From Cerrena zonata (lineage: Eukaryota; Basidiomycota; Agaricomycetes; Polyporales; Cerrenaceae), in NCBI GenBank assembly GCA_038087015.1, contig JASBNA010000032.1, positions 186,001 to 250,000 on the forward strand: a DNA stretch of 64,000 bases, read 5' to 3'. Shown here piece by piece: positions 33,790 to 45,285 of the stretch (positions are counted from its first letter, which is position 1; each line of letters opens with the position of its first letter). The notes beneath the pieces are model-generated. The model worked only from the letters and a program-made list of their open reading frames with translations, had not been told where the DNA came from and ran no database searches. The position numbers were made by a program, and so were the translations under genes.

Positions 33790-35908
33790 TCAGCTTGCGT
33801 TCACCATTGCGAGGAACGAATCTTCCAGGCATTTGTCTGGCAAGGCTGCTATGAATACATCTCGGATTGACTCCTTCAGCGTCCACTGTCTGCATGATAT
33901 GGTATCATCTAGCTCCGTTGACGGGAGACCGAGAAGAATCTGCTGATCTGTAGTCACACGAAAACTTGCTTGCTGTGCAGAGTGCGGTAGTCAGTATGCC
34001 GATAGACGATGAGGACACCTGAGCTCTTACTTCGATGTAATCTTGGGTTTTGGAATCAGAAAGATTGAGCTGTTCTTGCACATAATGTGCTACTTCCTGT
34101 GATTTGTCGTGAATTACCTCAGGTTAACGTAACGACAGGCAAAATTTACCAAAGTCTCTTGGTACTGCAGGGCCACTTCTTTATTGAACGGTAGGGAAGG
34201 AAAGCTGAAGGCATATTGCTTACCAATTGTAGTAATACTGTCGACATAGTAGAGATGTCTCTTTGTTTCGACTCATCTCGCAAGAATATTCGAAGTGCTT
34301 TCGTCCCAGCTGACCAAAAATTGTGAGCGTGACTACCCCATATCTTATTACGAACATCATCGTAGACGTACTTTCAGCTAGTAATATAAAACGTGTTGAC
34401 GAGTCTTCAGTGGAGAATCCCACTAAAGTCGGAAGATGTCGATGCCTGAAGAACACTACGTCAGTTAACACCATAGGCGACGGGTGATTGGTCCGACGTA
34501 CTGGATAGTCTTCAATATTTCCAAATCTCTATACCAGAGCTGAAGCAGGTTTATTGGCGTTTGCGCGGTGTTTCATCGTAGCTGTCATTGAAGGGACTTG
34601 CCTTTTTCGAGTGATCTCCTACGTAGCGTTTAACGATGACAGTCCTCCCATAAACAGAGACTTCTGATGATCCGCCCCACCACCCGTCTTTGATCTTAGA
34701 GCGTCCTTGAAGTACAATATCTGATTGGTGATACTCTCTCCACTGCGTAAACGAAATATCTTAATGAAGTAACAAAAGGTATAGTAAAGATTACTCACCG
34801 CAGGGGCGGGCGCTCCTGACTCTGTCTCTAGCGGGTCCTTTACAGTAAGGGCGTCCATCGACGGAGCTCTTGTAGATGAGACAGAATCGACGAAAGGATC
34901 TTCCATGACATCTGAAAGACTATCGTCTTCATCACTTGAAGACCCATCATGGGAGTCGGAGGAGTCCGGCCCTATAGAGTCTATGGGGGACTGCGTCCTC
35001 TGAAACCCGTAATCATGCGGGGTGACCGGTCGAGAATCTATGTCCGAAAGAACATCGAAGCTACCCCCAATAGGAGAGGCGTTCAAGTCGGTAGATAGAG
35101 CGGAATCCCTTGTCTCAATGAGGAGACCTCTCTCGTCAATCGACCCGACGAGTACACTCTGGGGAACTGACTGTCCACTAGAACTCGTGCCTTGTCTGGA
35201 CGAAAAGTTAACAAGGGTACTGGAGCTCCCTTCAGAGCTGAGTGAAGCCATGGGTGTCCTGTCACCGATGGCATAATGTATATTTATGAGCGTAGCAATC
35301 TACCAACAGCATGTTTAATTTCATTGATGAATAAAGTGGTCAACAAACGGTCGCGCTCTTACCTGGAATGAAGTAGCAGTTTCGTCCAACAAAGCATTGA
35401 GGTCTTCGATAGACCGTTCAATGTCACCTTTCTTCATTAGTCGGGACTTCCATGAACGCTCAGTAAATGTTTTCATCTGAGTGTGAATACACTCCAGGGT
35501 TCTGATGCAAAATGTTAATATATCGTTCAATATCACAGGCGAAAAAGAGCATTACTATACCTCTCAAACTTCTCAAGATTTTTAGTCAGCGATGACGGAA
35601 CATCTGACCTTCCTTCAGTTTGCTCTTTGATTTGAGTTAGTAGTTCTAGACATCGTTGTGCGAGACGATAACATTCAATTTGGTCTGTTTTTAAGTGCTA
35701 GAAGCGAGAACATAAGGCACATAGAAAACACCAAGAAAGGTTAGATGTTTGACGGACAAACCTTGATTGTATTCAATATTAATAGCAACACTCCAGCGGC
35801 TGCTGCAGCTGGTGGGAAAAGGTCGCCGATTTCTTTTGCTAGTGTTGATGCCACGATTGCAGCATTAAGTGCTTGCGAAGTTGTTGAGGAAGGTTTAGTT
35901 GGTGGCAT
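33790..35908 (-). CDS. Helical-bundle (MLKL-NTD-like) protein with a partial kinase-like domain
   Basis: The ATG at 35906-35908 starts MPPTKPSSTTSQALNAAIVA, then AKEIGDLFPPAAAAAGVLLL. A GTTTGT intron ends at CTAG, before HLKTDQIECYRLAQRCLELL. Next come TKNLEKFER, TLECIHTQMKTFTERSWKS and DIERSIEDLNALLDETATSF. Together these form a four-helix pattern like the MLKL-NTD/4HB domains often found in Agaricomycete proteins. A Ser/Asp-rich linker follows (35250-34800). A kinase N-lobe-like part then reads KDGWWGGSSEVSVYGRTVIV with KRYVGDHSKK, and YRDLEILKTIQHRHLPTLVG. The remaining exons (TKALRIFLRDESKQRDIST, LPSTELDDTISCRQWTLK) hold no HRD and no DFG motif. The protein therefore looks like a pseudokinase or an N-lobe relic. 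The stop TGA is at 33790-33792. Function is not established; cell-death or signalling roles are analogy only. Confidence 0.6.
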
Positions 35909-36178
35909 CGACGCAGTCGTGGCGGTCACAAGTAGATGTAGAAGTGAGCGAGCACAAGGTAGCGTTCTATTTTTTACCTGGAAACCCTCGGATGTACATC
36001 AATATGCCAATCTAAACTGCCATGTGATGATAGAACTTCGACGTGATGGGAGCCTCGTTTGAGATATTTAACGAATACTACTAGGATCCATGCAAAGTGC
36101 GATACGAGGTGCTGATTAGTGTGAAGTGACAACGACAATGTAATAGTAAACATGAAGGGACTCGCCACGAGCCCCGTT

Positions 36179-36864
36179 CTATGATAGCGAAACCTGCGAT
36201 GGCTCCTTCGTAGCGGCCTCCTTCAAGCCCTTTTCTCTAGCCCTCTCTAGTGCATGAAGCCACTTGACATCATTAGCCACCTTCTCCTCTCTCGCCCTTC
36301 GTCTTCGACGGTTCAAATGACCCCAATCCTCACCCTCACCTACTGCCTTGCCAAACGGCTCAGGTTCAGGCTGGGGTGCTGGCTTTGGTCGAGGTGTGGT
36401 TTTGGTCCACATCCAGACATCGGTAGTAGTTGAAATTTGTGACTTTTCTCGAGCACTTTTGGACAGCAAGGATAGTCGGTGGTCAATTTCTTCCTGAGTA
36501 AGTTTACGGACGGAGTGGATCTTCTTTACTCGTTCTTGGCGAACAAGCTCGGGGAGCACGAAGTGCTTGAGATGTCTGTTTATGACTGAGCAATAGCAGT
36601 GTAAGCGAGATAATGAATTTCTCACCTCACTGACCGGACGGCATGAGTGGGAAACGGTGGGTCGGTCGAGGTTGCATGATGTGAAGGATCGACTTTTGCA
36701 CTCGTACCCAGCAGAGTTGCTTCCTCACGAACAACGCGTTTCCAGAGGTTTTGTGTCGTCAAGGGTTCTGTACTTTTGTCAAGTACGGATCGTACGACGT
36801 TAAGTGCATTTTCCGTGGCACCCGTCCTGAAGAAACCGAGTCGATGTAACATAGTGGGATGCAA
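36179..36864 (-). CDS. Small basic conserved protein, function unknown (possibly mitochondrial)
   Basis: There are two exons. The first begins MHPTMLHRLGFFRTGATENA (a second ATG lies four codons on) and continues LNVVRSVLDKSTEPLTTQNL. The second is mainly charged: LPELVRQERVKKIHSVRKL, WMWTKTTPRPKPAPQPEPEP and NRRRRRAREEKVANDVKW. The N-terminus is weakly amphipathic and arginine-containing, so a mitochondrial location is possible. The LTTQNLWKRV stretch has the look of a small winged-helix. I do not recognise the family; a fungal mitoribosomal accessory protein is one guess. The gene is divergent from DCP1 with only about 170 bases between the starts. Confidence 0.55.
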
Positions 36865-37033
36865 GCTGAGACAATTGACGAAGCAAACACTAGCAAGTCG
36901 ATTCGATTACTCTGGAACAATGGTTAGGGTTTGCTTACATAATGTGCATTGTGAGTGTGAACCTTGGCGTGCTGAACGTTGGTGAACCATTTCATCCTTT
37001 TCTCCCGCACACCACCACACAACCTCCTCTACC
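36865..37033. promoter_or_regulatory. Compact bidirectional promoter between the small basic protein gene and DCP1
   Basis: The two start codons face away from each other across 169 bases, so both promoters must lie here or inside transcribed sequence. I saw no clear TATA element. Confidence 0.5.
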
Positions 37034-39411
37034 ATGGCACGCAATAGATCCCGCTCAAACTCAACAGTGTCCCTTGCAAGTAGTGCCCGAGCACCAACTG
37101 CATCACCACAACTCAAACGACAGTTTGCAGCAGCTTCCGACTCCATATACCACAATAACATGACTGTTCTACGGCGTAGAGACCCAACAATTACTACTAT
37201 TCTTGATTCATTCAGTCATGTTTGTCTGTACCATTACACCGGCTCCAAATGGGAGAAACAAGGATTTGAAGGCAGCATGTTTCTCGTCGAGCAGTACGTC
37301 TTGCCACAACTGGCGCTCGAGAATCCCTGTTCACGGTCGGCGATCGCAGCGAGGACACTCCTCACTATGGTATATTCATTTTAAACAGAATGGGCACCGG
37401 CGACTGGGGTCGCCGTATCTATGCTGAAGACGACATGCAGGTCGTGGGCGACTACCTCATGTATCGACATTACCCAGACTATACAAATCGCCGAATGCAA
37501 CTTGGATTACCCTATCCAATACCCCCTGACTTCCAGTCCATATTCGACTCGGAGTTTGCTCGTGACGCGAATGGCACTGACCCAGGCCCGCCGTCTAAAG
37601 AAAAGAAAGGAAACTCTGATACGTTGGGTTTATGGATGTTTCCGACTGACGCACGTGAGCCGCTAAAGGACGTCTTGTTACGGTACGTCTTCGAAAAGCA
37701 ACACTGAGACTTGTTATTCATTTCATTTCTTCCAGCCTGCTTTCGTATGTAAAGAAGGGTGAACGTTATCCTGACGAGTTTCGTTATGGCCCCGGGCGAC
37801 CGGCCCCATCCAACCCTCATCTCAGACGACCTAGCATCTCAGATGCTGAAGGTATGTTAGCTGCAGTTTCTGCGAACTCCTTACTGAAATCACGTAGAAA
37901 TGACCCCTCGAATAAGTTCCCTACCTCAAGGAACAGGGAGTTCAGAAGTTGACAAACTATTTGCGAAACTTCAGCCACGTCCCCAGTCTCAGACTAGTAA
38001 CACAAACAATCCTCCCCCGCCCACGACAGCGGAGCATTGGTTCGCTGCCCTTACGGGACAAACAAATGGCCAAGAAATCAGTCATACCCCTAGTCCTGGG
38101 CCATCTGGTACTCGAGGTTTGGCTTTGCTTGATACCATATTTGCGTCTGCTTCACAGCAGCCTGCGCCTCCTACACGCTATCACCTTCCTCCCCACCCTG
38201 AGGAAATCACGATAGTTTCCCCAAAACCTCAATCTAGTGCTTTGCCTCAGATTCTCAACCAAGATGTCATTTCGACGCTTCTTGGTCTTGCTTCTGATAA
38301 TAGCTCGCGTGCCTCATCTGTTGCCCCCAGTACCACCAGTTCCAGGCGATCTGGTCTCAACCGTTACGAAGGCGACAATGAGCTCAGTGATCATGACAGT
38401 ATTTCCGAAGCAAGCTATTCAGCTACCAGTACTGTCGCTGACAGTGACCCTGCCATATTGGCTGTAGGACCATCTCATGTTCCAACCGTCTCATTTAACC
38501 CTGGTTCCTCTGACTCAGATACTGATGAGAACGGCGCTGGATCATCACGACGTGTTCAAGGAGACGTGACACCTCGAGTTCCTGCTAGGGGAATAGATCC
38601 TCATTCGCCCCCGCCAATTCTCAAATCGAACTCTCAACAGTTCCTCGCACCGGCAAATGGCATCTCTCGCAAAGACAAAAATACTGCGAGGCCAGACCTT
38701 TCAAAACCTTCCTCGTCCACATCGTCCACGTCTACATCTACGGTCAAAGCTGCTAATCAACGCGGTCAACGCCTCGTACCCTTCGAAGCCGATTCCGAGC
38801 TATGGCCTTACCCCCGAGCGCCTTTGGATGAACGTCCAACTGAACATGATAACGATGTTGTTGAATTGGACTTTTCTGATACACGTGCTTTAAGTGACCC
38901 TGCGGTATTCTCTAATCGATTGCAGAAACAAAAGAAAAAGAAAGAAGGGAGAAAGAAAAAGACCAAGGAGGAAAGAGCTGTGGAGAAACAGAAGGAGAGG
39001 GATGCTATTGAGCTGAGTTGGGATGACCCGACGAATGGGCAAGCTGGAGCTGTCGATATGCTCAGCCAACCCGGTGCACCCACTTTTGCGCCCCCACCTC
39101 CAGCACCCGCGGTGAATGGAAACGGAAAAGTTCACTCACCAACAAGCCCAGTGGCTTCGACTTCTAATGGAATCAAGAGCGATCTTGTGAATGGTCAAAC
39201 CGTACAGGAGTCCTTATTATCGACGTTGTTAGGTCACCCCAAGGCACCGAAGCCTGATATCTCACGCAAACACTTCTTGCAAGAAGTGCTGACCTTGATT
39301 TATGTACGTATCTTTCATTATGACAATCTAAGTTTTGACCTGACTTCCATTCTTCAGTCGGACAACACATTCGTTGACAAGCTGTACGATGACTACGTTT
39401 CACGCGTCTGA
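37034..39411 (+). CDS. DCP1: mRNA-decapping complex subunit DCP1
   Basis: DCP1 is the EVH1-fold activator of the decapping enzyme DCP2 in cytoplasmic P-bodies. The ATG at 37034 gives MARNRSRSNSTVSLASSARA. The EVH1 domain reads NMTVLRRRDPTITTILDSFS, VCLYHYTGSKWEKQGFEGSM and FLVEHEDTPHYGIFILNRMG. This last peptide is restored by splicing 37293-37351 (GTACGT...CGCAG). Next come WMFPTDAREPLKDVLLR joined to LLSYVKKGERYPDEF. A disordered region of about 430 residues follows, with Pro/Ser-rich and Lys-rich parts (KQKKKKEGRKKKTKEERAV). The C-terminal block ISRKHFLQEVLTLIY is joined to SDNTFVDKLYDDYVSRV. This fits the trimerisation/extension segment of metazoan and basidiomycete DCP1. The stop TGA is at 39409-39411. 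The scavenger enzyme DcpS lies about 27 kb away. Confidence 0.9.
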
Positions 39412-40313
39412 TAGCGGTGCACTTCACCTATCCTCTCGACCCTCGTTGCATTCCTTCTGCGTTCCAGTCCCCGCATTTTGTACGACGACGTCATGACCGC
39501 CATGACTACAGCCACCTACCTCCACTCCTCCTAATCCATCGACACACCCTATCATGTCTCGCCTGCTCTCTATTGTTTGTTTGTACCAACGTGTAACCGC
39601 AACCAATACTCGATTAGGTTTGAATACCTAGATCCTCGTATCATACTTTCTTGACTACGAAATAGCCTCACTGCTCAGCAATCGGCGTTGTTCTACTCTA
39701 TTCAATGTTGTCGTTAAGTTGCTCCCAATTTGGGAACGTGGGAAAAGTGTTGATGGTCGGTAGCGTTCCGAAAAGTAAGTACCCTTCTTGAAATAAACCC
39801 TTTGGAGTGGCGTAGTGCCTCTTCCTTGAGTATCCTGTGTTGTACCCCATGCTTAGATTCATGACCGTGACGAAATTACCGATAGCGAACTCTAGCCGAG
39901 TCATTTCTCAGGATGAAGATCCTGAGTATGATATTAGGTCTCGCTCTATGAGCTAGGTTTTGTCACTTCGACGGACAAAGTACCTATCTGAATCATGAAT
40001 AACGCGAGGTGGATCCTGTTGGCAGTGGCTATAGGAACCCTGGTACTGATTAGAACATGATCAACCCGTGTTGCTTCCTACTACTCGTCACCAACAAGAC
40101 CCCGCGTGCGACCAACTTACTTGTCTCCATTGCAGGGGCCTGAAGATACGCTGGATCATAAAGCTTGCATAAAGCTTGGACCCTTTAACTCGTCACGGAA
40201 CAGCATAAATACCCTTGATATTTCAGACTGCTTCTCCACTCCTCCCCGTCCTTTCTCGGTTGGTGGCGCTTTCTACACCCTCGATCGTCGTATCTAACTT
40301 GAGCCCTCTCATT
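39412..40313. other. 0.9-kb intergenic region
   Basis: This holds the DCP1 3' flank and the promoter of the J-like gene. CATAAATA at 40204-40211, about 105 bases before the ATG at 40314, is a TATA candidate. The open frame at 39698-39904 on minus has no recognisable features. No RNA gene was seen. Confidence 0.5.
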
Positions 40314-41417
40314 ATGCGGTACCGTGCACCCCTTAGCCGTGAGGCCTCTCAGGTCTCAGGTCAAATTTTGCGTCAGCAATCTACGCTCCTGCGTATGCCT
40401 GGTGGCCCGCCTTTGAACCGGAGCCAATTTCGGATCGACCCAATTGTCGAGGAGAGTCCAGTCACTCCAGACCCTTCCGTTCCGCCTACTAGAAGCAACA
40501 ATCGCTCACCGGCTCCCTCTGGATCATTTGTGCTCAATGTTCTTCGCGGACTCGGACAGGCTCGTCAGAAGGTTGCGCGAGCAGCTCAAAAACAAGAGGA
40601 TGCTCGTCAATCTGAAGAGAGAACGAAGCTCGCGTTAAGGTCAGTATTGAGAGAGGCATCGTCGAAGGCACTTCTCAGATTGGAGATGGTACGCCAACGG
40701 CGAGAGGCTAGAAAGAGAGAAAAGGTCGCAGGCGAAATTAGCTGCGCAAAAGGCAGCTCGGAGAGATATGTTTGGGGAATGGTAGCAAGCCGAGAGGAAG
40801 AGGTCTTAGCTGCAGGAAAAGCGTCACGGGAAAGACGTTTACAGAAGGAGGATTGGGCCCTGTTCTGTGTAAAACTGGGCACCATCATTACCCGAATTGC
40901 TGCCATGCAACGTAGTGCGATATCGGAACCAGCCCAAGCCCAAGCTCCCGACCCCGAACCTGAACCTACCAACTCGCTGACCGCTGAGTCACTCCATGAC
41001 TGTTACATGAAGACTTGGGACGCGCTTCGTAACAATGATCTGGAGGGTCAGTATCACTTCGCCGAGCTACCATGGCCGGCGATCTTTGCCACCAAAACCT
41101 CGGAAGGCTTGACGTTAGCATCCATCGAGAGTCCGAATGACCTCACATTCGGTAACGTTGGCAATTTCTTGGAGCTCTCGCCCCGTCGCCAGAGGCACAA
41201 TGCAACGGATTGGGAGAGCATGCGGAAATCTATTCACAAGGAGCTACGCCTCATACATCCCGACAAGTCATTTCCGATTTTGTCTAGGAGGGTGTATCCT
41301 GCGGAGGTGGAGATAGTAAAGAAAGCCGTATTGGAGGTAACACAGCACTTGAACGAATGTCTTCGAATTTGTTGCGACCGTATCGCGAAGAACATTGAGT
41401 TCAAGCCAACGTTGTGA
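40314..41417 (+). CDS. J-like HPDK-motif protein, paralogue 1 (Agaricomycete family, function unknown)
   Basis: This is a single-exon gene of 367 residues starting at the ATG at 40314 (MRYRAPLSREASQVSGQIL), chosen because a TATA-like element lies about 105 bases upstream. The central part is a long charged, Arg/Glu-rich coiled-coil-like helix (AARQKQED-like, RQRREARKREKVAGE). The C-terminal domain contains YMKTWDALRNNDLEGQYHFA, ELPWPAIFATK, then DWESMRKSIHKELRLIHPDK and VEIVKKAVLEVTQHLNECL. HPDK in this setting resembles the J-domain HPD loop and the WHPDKF block of NFKBIL1-like proteins, but helix I of a true J-domain is not evident. A second member with the same order of motifs lies at 52458-53483. 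Function unknown. Confidence 0.7.
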   Translation: MRYRAPLSREASQVSGQILRQQSTLLRMPGGPPLNRSQFRIDPIVEESPVTPDPSVPPTRSNNRSPAPSGSFVLNVLRGLGQARQKVARAAQKQEDARQSEERTKLALRSVLREASSKALLRLEMVRQRREARKREKVAGEISCAKGSSERYVWGMVASREEEVLAAGKASRERRLQKEDWALFCVKLGTIITRIAAMQRSAISEPAQAQAPDPEPEPTNSLTAESLHDCYMKTWDALRNNDLEGQYHFAELPWPAIFATKTSEGLTLASIESPNDLTFGNVGNFLELSPRRQRHNATDWESMRKSIHKELRLIHPDKSFPILSRRVYPAEVEIVKKAVLEVTQHLNECLRICCDRIAKNIEFKPTL

Positions 41418-41831
41418 AGCCCGACACTACTACACGGATATTGTAAGGTGACAGTTTATACCCTCGTCTTCATCCAAAATGTACACTGATATTTATTCTG
41501 TTGTAGCCAATGGACTCGGTTGTGTACGAAATCAAGACAGCTTTTTCTTACCATGTCTCAAGGAAGTTAAAACCCAATTCGATGTTGTCTAACAGCTGTT
41601 GACCTTCTGATGGTAAAGCGGAAAAGGATGTCTAGTCGTCTCACCTCGCCTTGTCAATAATCATTCATTCGTCACAAAAAGTTTACTACACCCCATCGAA
41701 CGAGGGATGCATGATATAGTGATTAATAAAACGTCTAAGGAAGGACAGAAGCCTTTTGATCTCGAACCACATTCTCCATGTCTGCAAGTTAGTATACATA
41801 ATTTACAAAACCCCAAAGATACAATCATAGA
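41418..41831. other. Spacer between convergent genes
   Basis: This is the 3' flank of the J-like gene and of the OPT transporter. Short plus-strand open frames here are antisense shadow of the OPT 3' end. Nothing else was seen. Confidence 0.5.
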
Positions 41832-44800
41832 TCAGGTAGAAGCACAGTGGTCTACCGAGACACCAGATGGGTTACCCCACCAGTTCGGGAAATCAACAGC
41901 CTTTCCACTCGCACCGAATACAGCGAAACTCTGCGACGATCATTAGTGTCTCGAACAATCCGTATTCGATCATAAAGACATACCAAAATGAATAGGATAA
42001 CTTGACTACCACCGTCCAACGCGGCAGATAGCAGGTAGTTGCGCGAGTTGAACCAGTGTGGGCGGTACTTGCGTGCCCACCATTGTGAAGCAAAGCCGAT
42101 AACGACGCAGGACCACCATTGTCCGTTGACGGAGTAGGGCAGGTATCCAACATAGAGAGCAATGATAGGAGTGTTGATGTAGGCCGAGACCTTTGAGATC
42201 ATCGAACCAGACTTGGAGTATCGATGAATAAGCCAGAAGGGGATGGGTAGGAAGAAACCAAGGAAGATGGCCAAGGGTACTAGCCAGTAAGGCTTTCCAA
42301 CAGTGAAGCTGAAATAAATTCGAATTAGTACGATGTAGTGCGATTATAATATTGAAAACATACAGTTCCTTTCCGAGGGCACCCATAGCGACAGATGCAG
42401 AGTTATATTGTTGGATAATCCAACCACTCCACTAAAAATGTGAACTCTTCAGAAGGTGCTATTGAGAAGTTGTAACGGGAGGACATACCACACGGGTGCC
42501 AACAGGATCCAAGAGAACTTCACGGTTGTTGCTAACGATCGACACCATCACTATAGGGCACCGAATATTAACATCAAGTTAAGGTGAGTTCGACGAAGAA
42601 AACCCACTAGTATAGTTGAAAATGGATCCGAGAATGGATCCCGCCATTTGTGCTGCGAATGTAGCACGAGGAGGAAGTTTTGTGTATTGACCCAACTTAA
42701 GATCTGCGGGAGGAAGGTGAGAAAGGAACTTCAACATGTATGAATTGATTCTTACCTTGAAGCATGTATAAAGTCTGGTAGGCTGTACTGTTGCCGTACA
42801 AGTTGACATACATGTTCGCACTAGAATAACCGTTCAGCATGGCCTAACAAAAGCGTAAATCAAGTTGATACGTACATTGGCTTTCCGGGATGGATGAAAG
42901 CGGCCAAGATTTGGATGGCGTACTTGATCTGGATATTGAATCCAGTCGTGGCAGTGACTGTGGATGTCCATCAGTAAAGGTAGAGGTTGTGCAACAGTGA
43001 GGGATGACTCACTAAAGCCCAGGCAAAGGGCAATGACACAACTCAAGGAAGTGAAAAGAATGATACTCCACCATGGCAAGAGAGGATCGCCGGTTGAGTA
43101 CTGCGAGAAATGTATGAGCGATAGCGACGGTAGTTAAAGGAGGACATCCACTTACACTGCAACCAATACCAACACCAAGGGAAGCGAACAAGATACCAAG
43201 GTACCAGTAGTGGGGAACTTCGGGGTATTTTTGCATCTCTGGAGGTTTTCTGAGTAACTTTCAACCATGGAATTTGCGATGAGATACTTACCCCGGTAAT
43301 GAGGATCGTCAATTTCCTGTGCGCCCTTGCCACGGAAGACCTTGAACCCACTAAATGCTAAATGGGACATATACATAAATGACAGCTCGAATAGGAGGTT
43401 TGACTCGGAGCATGCTTACCTCGTTTCAAATCTTTCCAGTGCCACAGAAGGACGTGAACGAGCGCAGCGCCAAGACTGAAGTTGTAGCACATTTGACTGA
43501 TGGTGTACGTGGTCGTGTACCTCGGAAGTCCAAGTTCGTCGAGCTTCGCTTGATCCACATTATAGTCTGCTGTGAGAATGGCGCTTTGGTTGTACGTATC
43601 TCCGTTCTTGTCGAACAAAGATGTCGACATGAACTTCAAATCACCACCGTTGAATACGTTGCGGTAGTAGCATAGGGTCAGAACAAGATATCCGATGGCC
43701 ATGCCAACTAGAATGAAGATGAGCGATGTTACTTGAATACCATATTAGATGGTAGCTTACTGTACGAGTTGATTTCTAAGAAAGAAAAAGATGGATAAGT
43801 ATCGTTGTTATACGAGAATATACAAGCGAATGCCTACGAGTCTGGAGTGGCCAAACGAGAGGGTTTCCTTGAGTGATCAAAGTCCAACTTGTGCTAAAAC
43901 TGAGCAAGCCAATTCCCTCGTTACTTGAACCAGCACCGAAGAGATTGCGAACGAAAGTTGAACGACCGTTGTCGATGAGACAGACGACGGAAATGGCGGT
44001 GAGGAGAGGGAAGGGGTATTGAGGAATCCTGCAACGAAAATGTCAGGATAGCGCATGGTGCACCGCATCAAGAGACGTACCACTCCCAAAGGAAAATTCC
44101 AGCGAACTGGGAAAGGGAAAATGAGTTAGGTTATGGCAAGGCAAGGCAATAAGGGGCAACATACCGCAACCCAGAAGAAACGTCTCTTCTTGTGGTTCAA
44201 TGTACCACCGAAGTGCAAACTCTGAAGCAAGTTCACGACAGAGATGTAAGTCGGGTAGAAGGCACTAAGTATTCATGTTTAGTACAACTTATTGCTCCGT
44301 CTTTCGATTGGAACTCACTATGTTGGGTAGACGAGTAAGGTCCGGACTAATAGATATGATGAACTTGTCAGAAAAGATCCAATGGAAGAAGAGAGGTCAA
44401 CTCACGCATTCCGGCAATACCGTACCCAAGCATCTGACTAGAGAAGATCTGGAAGATGGCCACAGCACCGTTAAGACGGGTATCGTAGAAAAGATCTAAA
44501 AGAGAATAAATGTCTGAAAATCACTCGAAACTGAGTGTAGTGAACTTACCGAGAGCAGCAATGATTTCCATAGCAATTGCAACAGTAGAAGCTGTAGAAG
44601 ACATGATAACAATAGCAGTGTGTTCTACAGAGGACGGTCAGCCTAGGATCGAACTCGGGATGTGGTGAATATGTACCTTTAATGTTGAATGGTCCAGGGT
44701 TGAGGTATTTCCAGTAGCCTTTAGTAGGAATGATGGCTAAACAAAAGATATTGAGAGGATATTTCTAGTAAGGAATGGAAGGGACATACCGGCCATAGCA

Positions 44801-45285
44801 GTACCAAGAACGTAAGCAATGATGAGACAGAACAGCTGTGAGACGGTAGCATTCTGCAAGGCGTATATGGTGAGCAATCCCTACGAATGAAACGAAGAGA
44901 TAAACGCTACCTGGGGCTTGAACGTATAGATTGTTGACAGAACGGCACCAAAGGCACTCAGCCCGGTACCAAGAACGATAGTACGGAAAGTAAGGACAGG
45001 TTGTTCAGGGTCATCTTGAGTAGAGATAATCTAGGTAGAATCGTCGTTTAGATAGCTATTACGTCGACATAAGAATGGCTGGTCGCGTACCTGAAGAGCA
45101 ACATCCTCTGCCTTCTCGATAACCTTTTCGACAAAGTCGTCGATATCTAGAGAAGCAGACTTCTCGTCGATGACGGCGATTTCCTTATCATCATCCAACT
45201 TCTCCTTGGAAGCACCAGTACTAGCAGCACTGCTCGAATCGGTCCGCTCGAGAGGAGGGGCGGGTTTCCGTTTGAAGAACAACAT
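41832..45285 (-). CDS. OPT-family oligopeptide transporter
   Basis: OPT proteins import tetra- to hexapeptides, glutathione or metal-chelates across the plasma membrane by proton symport. The ATG at 45283-45285 starts a hydrophilic acidic N-terminus (MLFFKRKPAPPLERTDSSSA), then DDPEQPVLTFRTIVLGTGLS, the standard OPT entry into the first helix. More landmarks follow: GYWKYLNPGPFNIKEHTAIV (the N-P-G-P-F-N-x-K-E-H motif), INTCNFSGAG-like GAGSSNEGIGLLSFSTSW, YFEEVPHYWY-like MQKYPEVPHYWYLGILF, and KLGQYTKLPPRATFAAQM (K-x-G-x-Y-x-K-x-P-P-R, second signature). The end reads FNSRNYLLSAALDGGSQVIL and FPNWWGNPSGNVDHCAST, with TGA at 41832-41834. About twenty short introns interrupt it. Both signature motifs are present, so it is probably functional; the substrate is unknown. 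Confidence 0.92.

Noticed and set aside
38808..39135. Minus-strand hydrophobic open frames inside DCP1
   Set aside because: They are antisense shadows of the Lys/Glu-rich DCP1 segment; antisense of Lys codons gives Phe and Leu.
39698..39904. Minus-strand open frame in the DCP1 downstream spacer
   Set aside because: Short, no motif, and no promoter or splice context.
44640..44665. Minus-strand GAGTTCGATCC resembling a tRNA T-arm
   Set aside because: It lies inside an OPT intron, and no D-arm or acceptor-stem partner was found.
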